Counted from the stretch's first letter, positions 1-8,027 are shown. The stretch is 35,000 nt of DNA from Symbiodinium natans (GCA_905221605.1 CAJNDS010000468.1:1-35000); one strand, 5' to 3'. Notes: generated from the sequence alone by a model not told the origin. A program made the numbers and translations.

Positions 1-31
1 GGGTTTAGGGTTTAGGGTTTAGGTTTGCGGC
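1..31 (+). repeat. TTTAGGG array at window edge
   Basis: Four telomere-type heptamers with small changes. Arrays like this recur through the whole window, so this is not evidence that the window starts at a chromosome end. Confidence 0.9.
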
Positions 32-112
32 CTAAGGTTTAGGGTCTGGTCCTCTCAAACCCAACAAGAGAGAAAAGGAAAGTCTCCCTTAAGGGCCCAC
101 ACCAGGGGGCTG

Positions 113-316
113 GTCGAACGATGAGCCGCTGAACATTCCCTCCATGGTCGTCACGCTTGAGGTGTCCCACAAATTCAAGGGTTGGTTGAAGCTGCTGATA
201 GTCGACGCAGCAAACATCAGCTTCATGTTGGTAACTTTTGACACGTCCCAGGACTCGATGGACTGGTTGAAGGCGAGAGCCGTGGCGAACATGCTGTTCA
301 TGTCTGTTACACTGCC
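113..316 (-). CDS. BspA-like (DUF285) repeat exon
   Basis: Minus-strand reading gives about 68 residues with two to three BspA-type leucine-rich-like repeats, for example [20 protein letters not shown] and [20 protein letters not shown]. This family (Pfam DUF285, PF03382) forms extracellular solenoid surface proteins. The exon can start after CCCCAG (acceptor at 318-317) with [10 protein letters not shown] and stop at a GT donor at 112-111; reading on gives a stop within a few codons. Just upstream another frame reads LFKNMCQ, which looks like the end of a preceding repeat put out of frame. It lies downstream, on the same strand, of the gene at 2965-1674 and could be a later exon of it or a neighbouring copy. 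The family is clear; the exon borders are inferred. Confidence 0.65.
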
Positions 317-368
317 CTGGGGTGGCCAATGGAACCCTCTGACACATATTCTTGAACAAGGTCCCCCA

Positions 369-568
369 AGGAGCCCAATACCCCTTAATTAAGGAAAGTA
401 CCTCAAAGCATATAGGGGCTTAGTATGATGTAAGGTATATTCCGCAATTACTAAACTCCCCTTAGAACCTTCAGAATAAATATGTTTAATATCCTCTTGG
501 GTTTTATATGAACAAAATACAAAATAATTCCCAAGGGGAATATAGATTAAGGGGTGTTGGTCTCTTCG
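369..568. mobile_element. Inverted-repeat element, family B (copy 1, 200 bp)
   Basis: The left end reads AGGAGCCCAATACCCCTTAA and the right end reads TTAAGGGGTGTTGGTCTCTT, which are imperfect inverted copies. The AT-rich centre has no convincing coding sequence. Related copies lie near 5379, 9224, 10800, 13318, 17644, 28758 and 30643. It has no transposase and is MITE-like. A 93-codon minus frame (389-670) runs through it and is not considered real. Confidence 0.6.
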
Positions 569-689
569 GTTCCCTTTCAACCCACACATGCCGGCGGAGA
601 CCCCAAACAGTGTAAGACCACCTTTGAAGTAGTCCAAAGGCCCCCTGGGAACATTCCAGGAGCTTGCCATAAGAGCAAGAGAAGACCCT

Positions 690-960
690 AAACCCTAAAG
701 GTTTAGGGATTAGTAGGGTTTAGTAGGGTGTAGTAGGGTTTAGTAGGGTTTAGTAGGGTTTAGTAGGGTTTAGTAGGGGTTAGTAGGGTTAGTAGGGTTT
801 AGTAGGGTTTAGTAAGTAGGGTTTAGTAAGTAGGGTTTAGTAGGGTTTAGTAGGGTTTAGGGTTTTGGGGGTTGGGGTTTTGGGGGTTTGGGCTTTAGGG
901 TTTAGGGTTTAGCGTTTAGGGTTTAGGGTTTGGGGCCCAAAACCCGAAACGCTAAACCCT
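690..960 (+). repeat. Variant telomere array, mostly TTTAGTAGGG decamers
   Basis: A local array in which the heptamer is extended to TTTAGTAGGG (about 712-860). It is followed by TTTGGGGG and TTTAGGG variants and then a short inverted CCCTAAA stretch near 945-965. The decamer is confined to this array, which points to local homogenisation. Confidence 0.9.
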
Positions 961-988
961 AAACCCTTAGGAACCCTCCCAAAGGGCT

Positions 989-1140
989 TACTTGGAGGTT
1001 CACGGTACTTACGAACCACTTATAACTGGGCTTATAACCCTACTTATTAGTGGGATATCCCCTCTAAGGCCCTTTAGGGGTATTATAAGTAGGGTTATAA
1101 GTATAGTTATTGGTTAGTAAGTACCATGAACCTCCAAGTA
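989..1140. mobile_element. Inverted-repeat element, family A (copy 1, 152 bp)
   Basis: Begins TACTTGGAGGTTCACGGTAC and ends with its near-perfect inverse, GTACCATGAACCTCCAAGTA. The inner part repeats CTTATAAC/GTTATAAG motifs on both arms, so the whole element is one long imperfect palindrome. No coding capacity. Ends TA...TA would fit a TA target duplication of Tc1/mariner type, but that is an inference. Confidence 0.85.
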
Positions 1141-1214
1141 TGGGTTTGCCAAGGCCAAGTGACATGTCAAGTGCGCTCCTGGGACCTAGAAGCGACAGCA
1201 GTTGGCTGCTTCTA

Positions 1215-1343
1215 GGATTTAGGGTTTAGGGTTTATGGTTTAGGGCTTAGGGCTTAGGGCTTAGGGTTTAGGGTTTAGGGTTTAGGGTTTAGGGTTTAGG
1301 GTTTAGGGTTTAGGGTTTAGGGTTTAGGGTTTAGGGTTTAGGG
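1215..1343 (+). repeat. (TTTAGGG)n array
   Basis: Near-perfect heptamers, with TTAGGGC variants at the left edge. Confidence 0.97.
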
Positions 1344-1349
1344 ATTCAC

Positions 1350-1452
1350 CTAGAGCCACGCGGGCACGCGCAAAAACCTCGAGGGTCATCCCTCGCAGCT
1401 TGAGCTGCGCAGTGTTCTTGCACAGGAGACAACGAGCAGACCGAACACAAGC
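1350..1452 (-). CDS. Candidate coding exon, Cys-containing
   Basis: GC-rich island between a telomeric array and a family-A element. The minus frame is open over 34 codons (ACVRSARCLLCKNTAQLKLR, then GMTLEVFARARVAL) and ends CTAG before a GTGAAT donor at 1349-1348. It contains a CxxC pair. No family recognised. Openness at this length is weak evidence; composition and the donor are the support. Confidence 0.35.
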
Positions 1453-1456
1453 CCCC

Positions 1457-1595
1457 TACTTGGAGGTTCATGGGACTTAATAACCACTTATAACTGGGCT
1501 TATAACCCTACTTATAATGGGGATAACCCGATAAGGCCCGTTAGACGTATTATAAGTAGGGTTATAAGTACAGTTAGAATTGGTTAGTAAGTCCC
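1457..1595. mobile_element. Inverted-repeat element, family A (copy 2, 3' end lost)
   Basis: Starts TACTTGGAGGTTCATGGGAC and follows family A to GGTTAGTAAGTCCC. The last 15 or so bases (ATGAACCTCCAAGTA) are missing and a run of C takes their place. Confidence 0.8.
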
Positions 1596-1615
1596 CCCCC
1601 CCCCCCCCCCCCCCC
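1593..1615 (+). repeat. Poly-C tract (23 bp)
   Basis: Uninterrupted C run joining the truncated family-A element to the last exon of the DUF285 gene. Its length may be affected by sequencing. Confidence 0.9.
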
Positions 1616-1673
1616 AGCGTGAGAACCCCAAAGTGCCCTCGCACTGATGGGGGGGAACTAGGGAAGTCAACAA

Positions 1674-2965
1674 AGTCCCATTGAGCTTCCCAGTTGCCGT
1701 ATCCCAGGAGCCGATGAACTGGTTGAAGACCTTGGCGTCACTAAACCTTGGTTGCTGAGTGCATAAAGCCCCCCCCAAAAAAAGTCTAGAGGGGGATCAT
1801 CACATCCCAAAAAAAGGTGTAGTAAAGTGCTGCTCACTCAGCTACTAAGGAACATGCCTCGCATGTTGGTCACCTTCGACGTGTCCCAGGAGTCGAGGGG
1901 CTGATTGAATGCATGGGCTATGGTGAACATGCCGTTCATCTTCGTCACCTGGGAGGTATTCCAAGAGTCGAGGGGCTGGTTAAAGGACGTTGCGCTTGCG
2001 AACATCCCTGTCATGTCTGTCACGCTGGAGGTGTCCCAGGCTCCGATGGGAGAGTTGAAGGACGAGGCAAGCTGGAACATCAGCCGCATGCTCGTGACTT
2101 GCGACGTGTCCCAGGCCGAGATGTTCTCGTCGATGTTTGTGAGAGCAAAGAATAGCAAGCCTTAGTTGTCCAGTAACCTGGGGAATTAAAGCTTAACCTT
2201 TGGGATTATGATGGGATTATACTACCCCAAAAAAAGGTTAAAGGTTACCTACTCTACTACCAGGAAGCTCATGTCGGTCACCTGAGACACGTTCCAATCG
2301 CCGATCTCGCCATACTGCGCCACGAGGGCGGCGTTGCCTGCACCCGAAGGGTTTTAGGGAGACGAGGCATGCTTGTAGGTTCTCTTGGGGTAGTTAGAAG
2401 TGGGGTTTTTAAGTACCCTAAACCGGGGTTGCAAGTACAGCGACCATAATTCTAACCCTACAGGTGATAAAATACCCACATGGGGGTTTGCGACAATGAG
2501 GGGCCCCAATAATCGACCCCAAATAGAATATTCCCCTTATAATGAGGTCCCCAATAGGGTACCCCAAATATCGTAAACCCCAATAACAATCCCTAAACCC
2601 TAACCCTAAACCCTAAACCCCATACCCTAAACCCTAATGAACCTCCAATTAACCTGGCAGCTCTCCGTCTCGAGGCCAGGAGAGGGTTTGGGGCTTTAGG
2701 GTTTAGGGTTTCTTGGGGTTTAGGGTTTAGGGTTTAGGGTTTAGGGTTTAGGGTTTAGGGTTTAGGGTTTAGGGTTTAGGGTTTAGGGTGTAGGGTTTAG
2801 TTTGGGGTCTAGGGTTTGGGCTTCATCCCCAGAAATCCGCAACCGCCAGCCTGGATCTGAGTTCCAGATCGTGAGTGCCGAGCGTAGCTCGGCGTTGCTG
2901 GTGAACGCGTCGGTTCCGCTGCCGGGGATTAACCGCAGCAAGAGCAACAGCCATGGCAAGTCCAT
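1674..2965 (-). CDS. Secreted BspA-like (DUF285) repeat protein, multi-exon, 3' end unresolved
   Basis: Four exons can be joined on the minus strand. Exon 1 (2965-2851) starts at ATG in a GCCATGG context and encodes a signal peptide, MDLPWLLLLLRLIPGSG, then FTSNAELRSALTIWNSDP. Exon 2 (2337-2269) encodes NAALVAQYGEIGDWNVSQVT. Exon 3 (2160-1854) holds repeats such as FNQPLDSWNTSQVTKMNGMF. Exon 4 (from 1746) begins FSDAKVFNQFIGSWDT and degenerates near 1674. Borders are GC-AG (2850/2338), GC-AG (2268/2161) and GT-AG (1853/1747). Each keeps frame and rebuilds the family consensus across the joint (DMS-LLFFALTN, NMRGM-FSDAKVFNQ). DUF285 proteins are usually secreted or surface-bound repeat solenoids. 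The partner and role here are unknown. Intron 1 carries telomeric arrays; introns 2 and 3 are family-C elements. The gene may continue to the exon at 316-113. Confidence 0.75.
1747..1853 (-). mobile_element. Introner-like element (family C) forming intron 3 of the DUF285 gene
   Basis: On the minus strand the intron begins GTTCCTTAGTAGCTGAGTGA and ends GCACTCAGCAACCAAG. TAGCTGAGTG and CACTCAGCAA are inverted ends. GTT occurs at both exon edges, like a 3-bp target duplication. The element brings the AG acceptor; the GT donor lies in the duplicated target. It is a close relative of 2161-2268 and 34780-34886. Confidence 0.75.
2161..2268 (-). mobile_element. Introner-like element (family C) forming intron 2 of the DUF285 gene
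   Basis: On the minus strand the intron runs from GCTTCCTGGTAGTAGAGTAG to CAGGTTACTGGACAACTAAG. GTAACC near the left end and GGTTAC near the right end are inverted. GCTT lies at both borders, like a 4-bp target duplication. An internal AACCTTT/AAAGGTT palindrome is present. Splicing GC-AG restores VTDMSLLFFALTN in frame. Confidence 0.72.
2591..2636 (-). repeat. (CCCTAAA)n array inside intron 1
   Basis: Short C-strand array between exons 2 and 1 of the DUF285 gene. It runs straight into TGAACCTCCAATTA, a remnant of a family-A end (2638-2651). Confidence 0.92.
2697..2812 (+). repeat. (TTTAGGG)n array inside intron 1
   Basis: G-strand array on the plus strand, ending about 40 bp from exon 1 of the DUF285 gene. 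With 2591-2636 it shows that arrays of both orientations lie inside one intron. Confidence 0.95.
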
Positions 2966-3103
2966 GGCTATTAACCTCCGTCTCTCTCTGACTCTCTCCC
3001 CTGCGTCGCTCTGCGTCTTTTCGCCCGTGTCTCTGACTCTGTTCTCTCTCTGTCTCTCTCTCTTGACGACGGCTCTGGCCGGAAATGAGGTCCAAAGTCA
3101 GGG

Positions 3104-3134
<31 letters not shown>
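2966..3134 (-). promoter_or_regulatory. Purine-rich leader/upstream region of the DUF285 gene, with (AC)n microsatellite
   Basis: On the coding (minus) strand the 140 bp before the ATG is rich in GAGA/AGAC motifs, and a 30-bp AC/GT dinucleotide run lies at 3105-3134. It is likely 5' UTR and proximal promoter by position only. No TATA-like box is evident. Frames through it are low-complexity. Confidence 0.35.
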
Positions 3135-3136
<2 letters not shown>

Positions 3137-3339
3137 TAAAAAGTCGTTGTTATAAACTACTATTTGCTCAAGAAGCCCCAAAAAAACAAATCCCTCTATT
3201 GCCCTCATAAGGAAGAAGAATATTCATTGTTTTTTTGGAATTTTTTGAGCAATTGGCCTTCATCCACCTCTGAGCTCTGCATGTGACGAAGCCGAACCCC
3301 TCTTTTTTAGCAGGGGGTGAATCAGAGATTGCTTTAAGA

Positions 3340-3454
3340 CTAAACCCAAAACCCAAAACCCTAAACCCTGAACCCTGAACCCTGGACCCTGAACCCTAAA
3401 CCCTAAACCCTAAACCCTAAACCCTATACCCTAAACCCTAAACCCTAAACCCTA
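3340..3454 (-). repeat. (CCCTAAA)n array with CCCTGAA variants
   Basis: C-strand array left of the candidate exon at 3461-3556. Confidence 0.95.
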
Positions 3455-3460
3455 GAAGAC

Positions 3461-3556
3461 CTCAAGGGCAAGGGGAGGAAGCCTGAAGCACTGGATGTCC
3501 ACCGCAAGCTGAGATGTTTCATCGTCCACCTGTAGCTCCTTCTGCAGAAAGTCTCC
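3461..3556 (-). CDS. Candidate coding exon
   Basis: Minus frame open: GDFLQKELQVDDETSQLAVD, then IQCFRLPPLALE, with a GTCTTC donor at 3460-3459 before an in-frame stop. Flanked on the plus strand by a CCCTAAA array (left) and a TTTAGGG array (right), the usual setting of exon islands here. No family recognised. Confidence 0.35.
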
Positions 3557-3585
3557 AGGGTTCCAAGCTTGGGCCCTTAATTGGG

Positions 3586-3660
3586 GTTTTAGGGTTTAGG
3601 GTTTAGGGTTTAGGGTGTAGGGTTTAGGGTTTAGAGTTTAGAGTGTAGGGTTTAGGGTGT
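3586..3660 (+). repeat. TTTAGGG array with TGTAGGG and TTTAGAG variants
   Basis: Imperfect heptamers following the candidate exon. Confidence 0.93.
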
Positions 3661-3870
3661 GGGCCCTTACTTCCGGCCCGGCACTATATGACCCTTACAT
3701 ACGCTATCGATACTAAGGGCCCATACTTCGGATCCCTGTACTACCACTTGCTTAAGAGCCCACCCCCCCCCCCCCCAAAAAAAAAAAAAAAATAATAATA
3801 ATGATAATAATAATAATAATATTCTTCCTTACAAGGGCAATATAGGGATTATTGATATTTTCTATTTCCC
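3661..3870. other. AT-rich non-coding island with poly-C/poly-A/(AAT)n
   Basis: Contains a C14 run (3763-3776), an A16 run and AAT/AAC trinucleotides to about 3820. GGGCCCATACTTC near 3717 recurs near 7790, suggesting another old repeat. No gene seen. Confidence 0.7.
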
Positions 3871-3943
3871 ATAAACCCTAAACCCTAAACCCTAAACCCT
3901 AAACCCTAAACCCTAAACCCTAAACCCTAAACCCTAAACCCTG
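3871..3943 (-). repeat. (CCCTAAA)n array
   Basis: About ten clean C-strand heptamers. Confidence 0.97.
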
Positions 3944-4353
3944 GGGGTTCCAAGCAAACAGTAGTATAATATCAAGAAGGGCAAGGGACCATGCTAAGGG
4001 TCCATGGCTCCGACCTTAGGAAGCCTGAAACCCTCAACCCTACATCGGGTTTGGGTAGTTAGGGTTTAGGGTGTTTAGGGTTTTAGGGTATTTAGGGTTT
4101 AGGGTTTAGAGTTTAGGGTGTTTAGGGTGTTTGGGGTGTTTGGGGTGTTTAGGGTTTAGGGCTTAGGGTTTAGGGTTTAAAGTTTTGAGGGTAAGGCGCC
4201 GCGATGTGTCCACGCTGGGTAGCTTTGCATTTGGTCTGTGGTGGAAAATAGTGGTTCGTGACTCTACTCGCTTTTATTCGGCAGAAGCCTCATAGGTTTG
4301 CACGAGGGTATAGGGATTAGGGCTCAAAGACCAAACCTAAGCAGGTATACAAG
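3944..4353. other. Mixed island and degenerate TTTAGGG array
   Basis: Unique sequence (3944-4050), a degenerate array with GTGTTTAGGG/GTGTTTGGGG units (4055-4180), then a 150-bp unique island with no clear reading frame preference. No gene can be supported. Confidence 0.6.
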
Positions 4354-4543
4354 ACCCTAAACCCCAAACCCCAAACCCTAAACCCTGAACCCTAAACCCC
4401 AAAGCCCAAACCCTAAACCCCAAACCCCAAACCCCAAACCCCAAACCCTAAACCCTAAACCCTAGACCCTAAACCGTAAACCCTAAACCCTAAACCCAAA
4501 ACCCAAAACCCAAAACCCCAAACCCTAAACCCTAAACCCCCCC
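4354..4543 (-). repeat. CCCTAAA / CCCCAAA variant array
   Basis: C-strand array in which CCCCAAA and CCCAAAA variants are clustered. Confidence 0.95.
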
Positions 4544-4555
4544 CTTCCCGCCCAG

Positions 4556-4642
4556 GCCCCCTGGCTCCTCGGGCTCGCGGCCAAGCAAGATCAGAAGGCC
4601 TCCGGGCCTCGGCCAGACCGGAAGGAGGCCCAGGAGGCTATC
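4556..4642 (+). CDS. Candidate coding exon
   Basis: Follows a pyrimidine tract and CCCAG acceptor (4554-4555) directly after a CCCTAAA array. The frame reads APWLLGLAAKQDQKASGPRP, then DRKEAQEAI, up to a GTCTAG donor at 4643. GC-rich. No family recognised. Confidence 0.35.
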
Positions 4643-4646
4643 GTCT

Positions 4647-4721
4647 AGGGTCTAGGGTTTAGGGTTTACGGTTTAGGGTCTAGGGTGGAGGGTTGAGGGT
4701 TGAGGATTGAGGGTTTAGGGT

Positions 4722-4753
<32 letters not shown>

Positions 4754-4772
4754 GGTTTAGGGTGTAGGGGTA
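4647..4772 (+). repeat. TTTAGGG array with GGGTTGA variant
   Basis: The GGGTTGA heptamer is repeated about nine times within this array. Confidence 0.94.
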
Positions 4773-4948
4773 CCTAGGGAACCTGAGGGAGCCCTGGGGG
4801 CTACTGGGGGAGTATCAGGTTCCCTCCCTTAAGAACCCTAAAAAATGGAAGGCCATACACAAATCCAGAAACTAACTCCCGAAGTCCTAAGCTCCAACCC
4901 GCAAAACCTTAGCAAATACACCAAGCCACCACGATTCCCATGTGACCC

Positions 4949-5100
4949 TACTTGAAGGTTCATGGGACTTAATAACCACTTATAACTGTACTTATAACCC
5001 TACTTAAAACACCCCTAAAGGGCCTTATAGGGGTTATCCCAATAAGTAGGGTTATAAGTACAGTTATAATTGGTTAGTAAGTCCCATGAACCTCCAAGTA
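4949..5100. mobile_element. Inverted-repeat element, family A (copy 3, 152 bp, complete)
   Basis: TACTTGAAGGTTCATGGGAC at the left, GTCCCATGAACCTCCAAGTA at the right. Same length as copy 1. The internal arms GTACTTATAACCCTACTTA and TAAGTAGGGTTATAAGTAC are inverted. Confidence 0.88.
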
Positions 5101-5378
5101 CCCGTAACCCTAAACAAAAAACAAACCCGTCCAGAAAGAGCCCTTGCGGTTCAAGAGGGCTTCTGAGTGCCATTCTAAAAAACTATACGAAGTCGATTTA
5201 TAGGAACCTATGCAAAATGGCCCAAGACGATGAAAAACGGACTATTATTTACTATGTTGCACGCGTTGGGGGTTTAGGGAGGGTTTAGGGTTTCGGGTTA
5301 CGGGCTTAGGGTTAAACGTATCCTAAACCCCAAACCTCGAAAGGGTACCACTGGGCGACCAAGTTACCCAGAGACCCC

Positions 5379-5574
5379 AATACTCCTCAATAGAGGAATA
5401 TTCCTTAAGCCATATAAGGAGCCCTACCATATTTTAAGGGTTCTAAACCCTAAACCCCAAACCAAAAACCCTGAACCCTAAACCCTAAACTCTAAACCTA
5501 AACCCTAAACCCTAAACCCCAAACCCTAAACCCTAAACCCTAACCCTTATTTTAGGGGTATTGGAGTTTTTGGG
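5379..5574. mobile_element. Family B element interrupted by a CCCTAAA array
   Basis: The left part, GAGACCCCAATACTCCTCAA through 5442, and the right end, TTTTAGGGGTATTGGAG (5550-5566), belong to family B. Between them lies a C-strand telomeric array (about 5445-5548). The array splits what is otherwise a roughly 90-bp element. Confidence 0.55.
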
Positions 5575-5659
5575 CATCATCAATCCACACGTCCGCAAGA
5601 TCGCATGGCCTGGTCACGCGCGCGAGCCGCTTGAGGAGTCCCACCTAGGCTCTATAGGG
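5567..5659 (+). CDS. Candidate coding exon
   Basis: Begins just after TTGGAG, the end of a family-B element. The frame reads FLGIINPHVRKIAWPGHARE, then PLEESHLGSIG, to a GTTGGA donor at 5660. A G-strand array follows. No family recognised. Confidence 0.3.
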
Positions 5660-5664
5660 GTTGG

Positions 5665-5890
5665 AGTTTAGGGTTTAGGGTTTGGGGTTTGGGGTTTGTT
5701 GTTTGGGGTTTGGGGTTTGGGGTTTGGGGTTTGGGGTTTAGGGTTTAGGGTTGTGGGTTGTTTAGGATTTAGGGTTTAGGGTTGTTTGGGGTTGTTTGGG
5801 GTTGTTTGGGGTTGTTTAGGGTTGCTTAGGGTTGTTTAGGGTTTTGAGGGTCGTTTAGGGTTCTTTAGGGTGTAGGGTTTACGGTTCTGG
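5665..5890 (+). repeat. TTTAGGG array with TTTGGGG and GTTGTTTGGG variants
   Basis: Variants are clustered: TTTGGGG near 5685-5740, the 11-mer GTTGTTTGGGG near 5780-5830. Confidence 0.94.
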
Positions 5891-6047
5891 GCTCGTGGCT
5901 CAGAGTTTGGAGCAGATTCGGGGTCCGAGGCTTGACGTTTGGGCCCATGATCCTAAAGCCGTGCTTCGTTCCAGACTTTCCACGCCCCAACCTTTGTGCC
6001 AGCTAGCCGCCCAGGCTAAAAAGATCCTCAAATGCAAAACGACCCAA
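5891..6047 (+). other. Island with an unassigned open frame
   Basis: The plus frame from 5895 reads MAQSLEQIRGPRLDVWAHDP, then KAVLRSRLSTPQPLCQLAAQ. It runs into a CCCTAAA array, where it becomes the meaningless LNPKPQTPNPKP. The part before about 6030 could be an exon, but nothing beyond openness supports it. Confidence 0.2.
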
Positions 6048-6310
6048 ACCCTAAACCCGAAACCCCAAACCCCAAACCCTAAACCCTAAAACCTGAACCC
6101 TGAACCCTGAACCCTGAACCGCCCCCCCCTCTGAAAAACACCCCGAAACTCCCTCAAGCCCTAAACCCCAAACGAACTGTCAAAAGCCCTTTGGCTTCAC
6201 TTCGCGCTAAGCCCGGCCCTGAACCCTAAACCTTACACCCTAAACCCTAAACCCTAACCCTAAACCCTAAACCCCAAACCCTAAACCCCAAACCCTAAAC
6301 CCTAAACCCA
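6048..6310 (-). repeat. CCCTAAA arrays (two blocks with a 100-bp spacer)
   Basis: Blocks at 6048-6120 (CCCTGAA variants) and 6220-6310. The spacer has a short C run and no clear gene. Confidence 0.92.
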
Positions 6311-6311
6311 G

Positions 6312-6402
6312 CCCTCCCCACCTGGAAGTATGGGGCGAAGTACTCCACGGCTCCAAGCCTCAAGGAAAGTTCGGGCTGGTGTGGGCTTGTCGACTCTGAA
6401 AG
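6312..6402 (+). CDS. Candidate coding exon
   Basis: An AG acceptor at 6310-6311 ends the C-strand array. The frame reads TWKYGAKYSTAPSLKESSGW, then CGLVDSE, up to an AG|GTTCAG donor at 6403, where the G-strand array begins. A second frame (LEVWGEVLHGSKPQGKFGLV) is also open and hits TGA just before the donor. Either could be real. Confidence 0.35.
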
Positions 6403-6500
6403 GTTCAGGGTTTAGGATTTAGGGTTTAGGGTTTAGGATTTAGGGTTTAGGGTTTAGGGTTTAGGGTTTAGGGATTCGGGTTTAGGGTTAAGGGTTTAGG
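6403..6500 (+). repeat. (TTTAGGG)n array
   Basis: Heptamers with TTTAGGA variants. Confidence 0.95.
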
Positions 6501-7083
6501 AGAGGGATGGGCGTGTCTTGTCGCCTAAGCTACAATGCGCAGGATTCTTCGCTACATGCCTTGCGCTGCGCCCATTTAAGAAACCCTTATCTAAGCCCTG
6601 AACCCTAAACTAAACCCTACTTTCCTTGGAGGCCAGTAGCATGTTACAATAAGGGTAACCTTGTGGGGGTCAGTTCCTTTTCACAGGGCAAGCCAGAACC
6701 CAACAGGGTACGGCCTACAAAGTATCTGTATGGCCCCTTAGAGTAATCACAACCTTAAACGCTAAACCCTAAACCCTAAATATCTTTGAAGGTGCAGGGG
6801 TAGGAAGGCCCTGAGTTCCCCCTTAAGGACTCAAAAGATTGGGGTTTAGGCGGTTTAGGGCTTTGGAATTTCAGTCTAAACCCTAAACTTTAAACCTTTA
6901 TAAACGAGTAAAGTAAGCTTCTAGCTGTATAGCAGCAACCTGCAACAATGGACACTAGGCCAAGCCTGCTTTCAAGCTCCTTCTAGGGTTCACGATCTCA
7001 GGTTTAGGCTCTTAGGCGTTCAACTCAAGGAGCCGTGTTCTTAATGCATCAACCGCCAAAATCCCGACACCCCCTGGTTCCTA
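6501..7083. other. Mostly non-coding islands
   Basis: 6494-6582 has an open plus frame (GMGVSCRLSYNAQDSSLHAL), a weak exon candidate. The rest is AT-balanced, with scattered CCCTAAA fragments at 6600, 6765 and 6880 and no supported gene. Confidence 0.4.
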
Positions 7084-7161
7084 GTAGGGAATGAGGGAAT
7101 TAAGGCTCTGTATATACCCTTTAAGGGACAAAAGAGGGTACCTCATTCCCTCATTCCCTAC
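7084..7161. repeat. 17-bp perfect inverted repeat, 78-bp element abutting family A
   Basis: GTAGGGAATGAGGGAAT (7084-7100) and its exact inverse ATTCCCTCATTCCCTAC (7145-7161) enclose 44 bp. The right arm overlaps the first three bases (TAC) of the family-A element at 7159. Confidence 0.8.
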
Positions 7162-7303
7162 TTGGAGGTTCAGGGTACTTACTAACCAAGTATAACTGTA
7201 CTTATAACTGTACTTATCACCATATTAGGGCACTTAAGGAGCTTGTAAGTACAGTTTTACGTACAGTTATAATTGGTTAGTAAGTACCTTGAACCTCCAA
7301 GTA
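7159..7303. mobile_element. Inverted-repeat element, family A (copy 4, complete)
   Basis: TACTTGGAGGTTCAGGGTAC ... GTACCTTGAACCTCCAAGTA, with internal GTACTTATAACTGTACTTA repeats. A TTTAGGG array follows at once. Confidence 0.88.
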
Positions 7304-7364
7304 TTAGGGTTTAGGGTTTAGGGTGTAGGGTTTAGGGTTTAGGGTTTAGGGTACTAAGAACCAG

Positions 7365-7486
7365 CCAGTACCCAGTACAATATGGTCGGGGGCAGCCGAG
7401 CCTCCGGCAAGTAGTCAGCCAGTACAACATCGAAGGTCGCTTCTCTCAGGAACGCCTTGCAAGAAGAGCCGGAGGCATCTGCAAGG
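7365..7486 (+). CDS. Candidate coding exon
   Basis: AG acceptor at 7363-7364. The frame stays open about 40 codons: PVPSTIWSGAAEPPASSQPV, then QHRRSLLSGTPCKKSRRHLQ, to a GTTGAG donor at 7487. Ser/Pro-rich, then basic. Flanked by G-strand arrays on both sides. No family recognised. Confidence 0.33.
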
Positions 7487-7509
7487 GTTGAGGGTTTTGA
7501 GGCTTTTAG

Positions 7510-7606
7510 TGGTTTTTAGGGTTTAGGGTTTAGGGTTTAGGGCTTAGGGTTTAGGGTTTAGGGTTTAGGGTATAGGGCTTAGGGCTTAGGGCTTAGGGTT
7601 TAGGGT
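7510..7606 (+). repeat. TTTAGGG/CTTAGGG array
   Basis: Heptamers, with CTTAGGG clustered near 7575-7595. Confidence 0.94.
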
Positions 7607-7704
7607 CTTCTCAACCTAAAAAAGGGGGGCGCTGAGTTGAGTGAAGGCAGGTACTGCTGAAGGAATCGGTCAACCCGACAATCTTAAAACTCTTAGCGTA
7701 GTTA

Positions 7705-7763
7705 CCCTAAACCCTAAACCCTAAACCCTAAACCCTAAACCCTAAACCCTAAACCCTAAACCC
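7705..7763 (-). repeat. (CCCTAAA)n array
   Basis: Eight clean heptamers. Confidence 0.96.
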
Positions 7764-7892
7764 CCCTTTATATACCCCATGCAACCTAGGGGCCCATACT
7801 TCAAAAATCCTTTAAAGAAGGGACGGGACCATCCTAGGACCTGCCGACTCCAGACCTTAAAACCTACTTGGTAGCCCAGTAACCATCCGATT

Positions 7893-7970
7893 TTAGGGTT
7901 TAGGGTTTAGGGTTTAGAGTTTAGGGTTTAGGGTTTAGGGTTTAGGGTTATGAGGGTTATGAGGGTTTCG
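7893..7970 (+). repeat. TTTAGGG array ending in TTATGAGGG units
   Basis: Heptamers followed by two TTATGAGGG variants. Confidence 0.92.
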
Positions 7971-8027
7971 GGCTGATAGGTTGGGATCTCCCCCTTTATG
8001 CTAACAGTCCATCCCAAAGGGTACCCT

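Noticed and set aside
1-31. True chromosome end
   Set aside because: Equal or longer arrays occur throughout in both orientations, and genes flank them. The window edge alone proves nothing.
389-670. 93-codon minus frame
   Set aside because: It overlaps the family-B inverted-repeat element and AT-rich sequence and shows no protein-like pattern.
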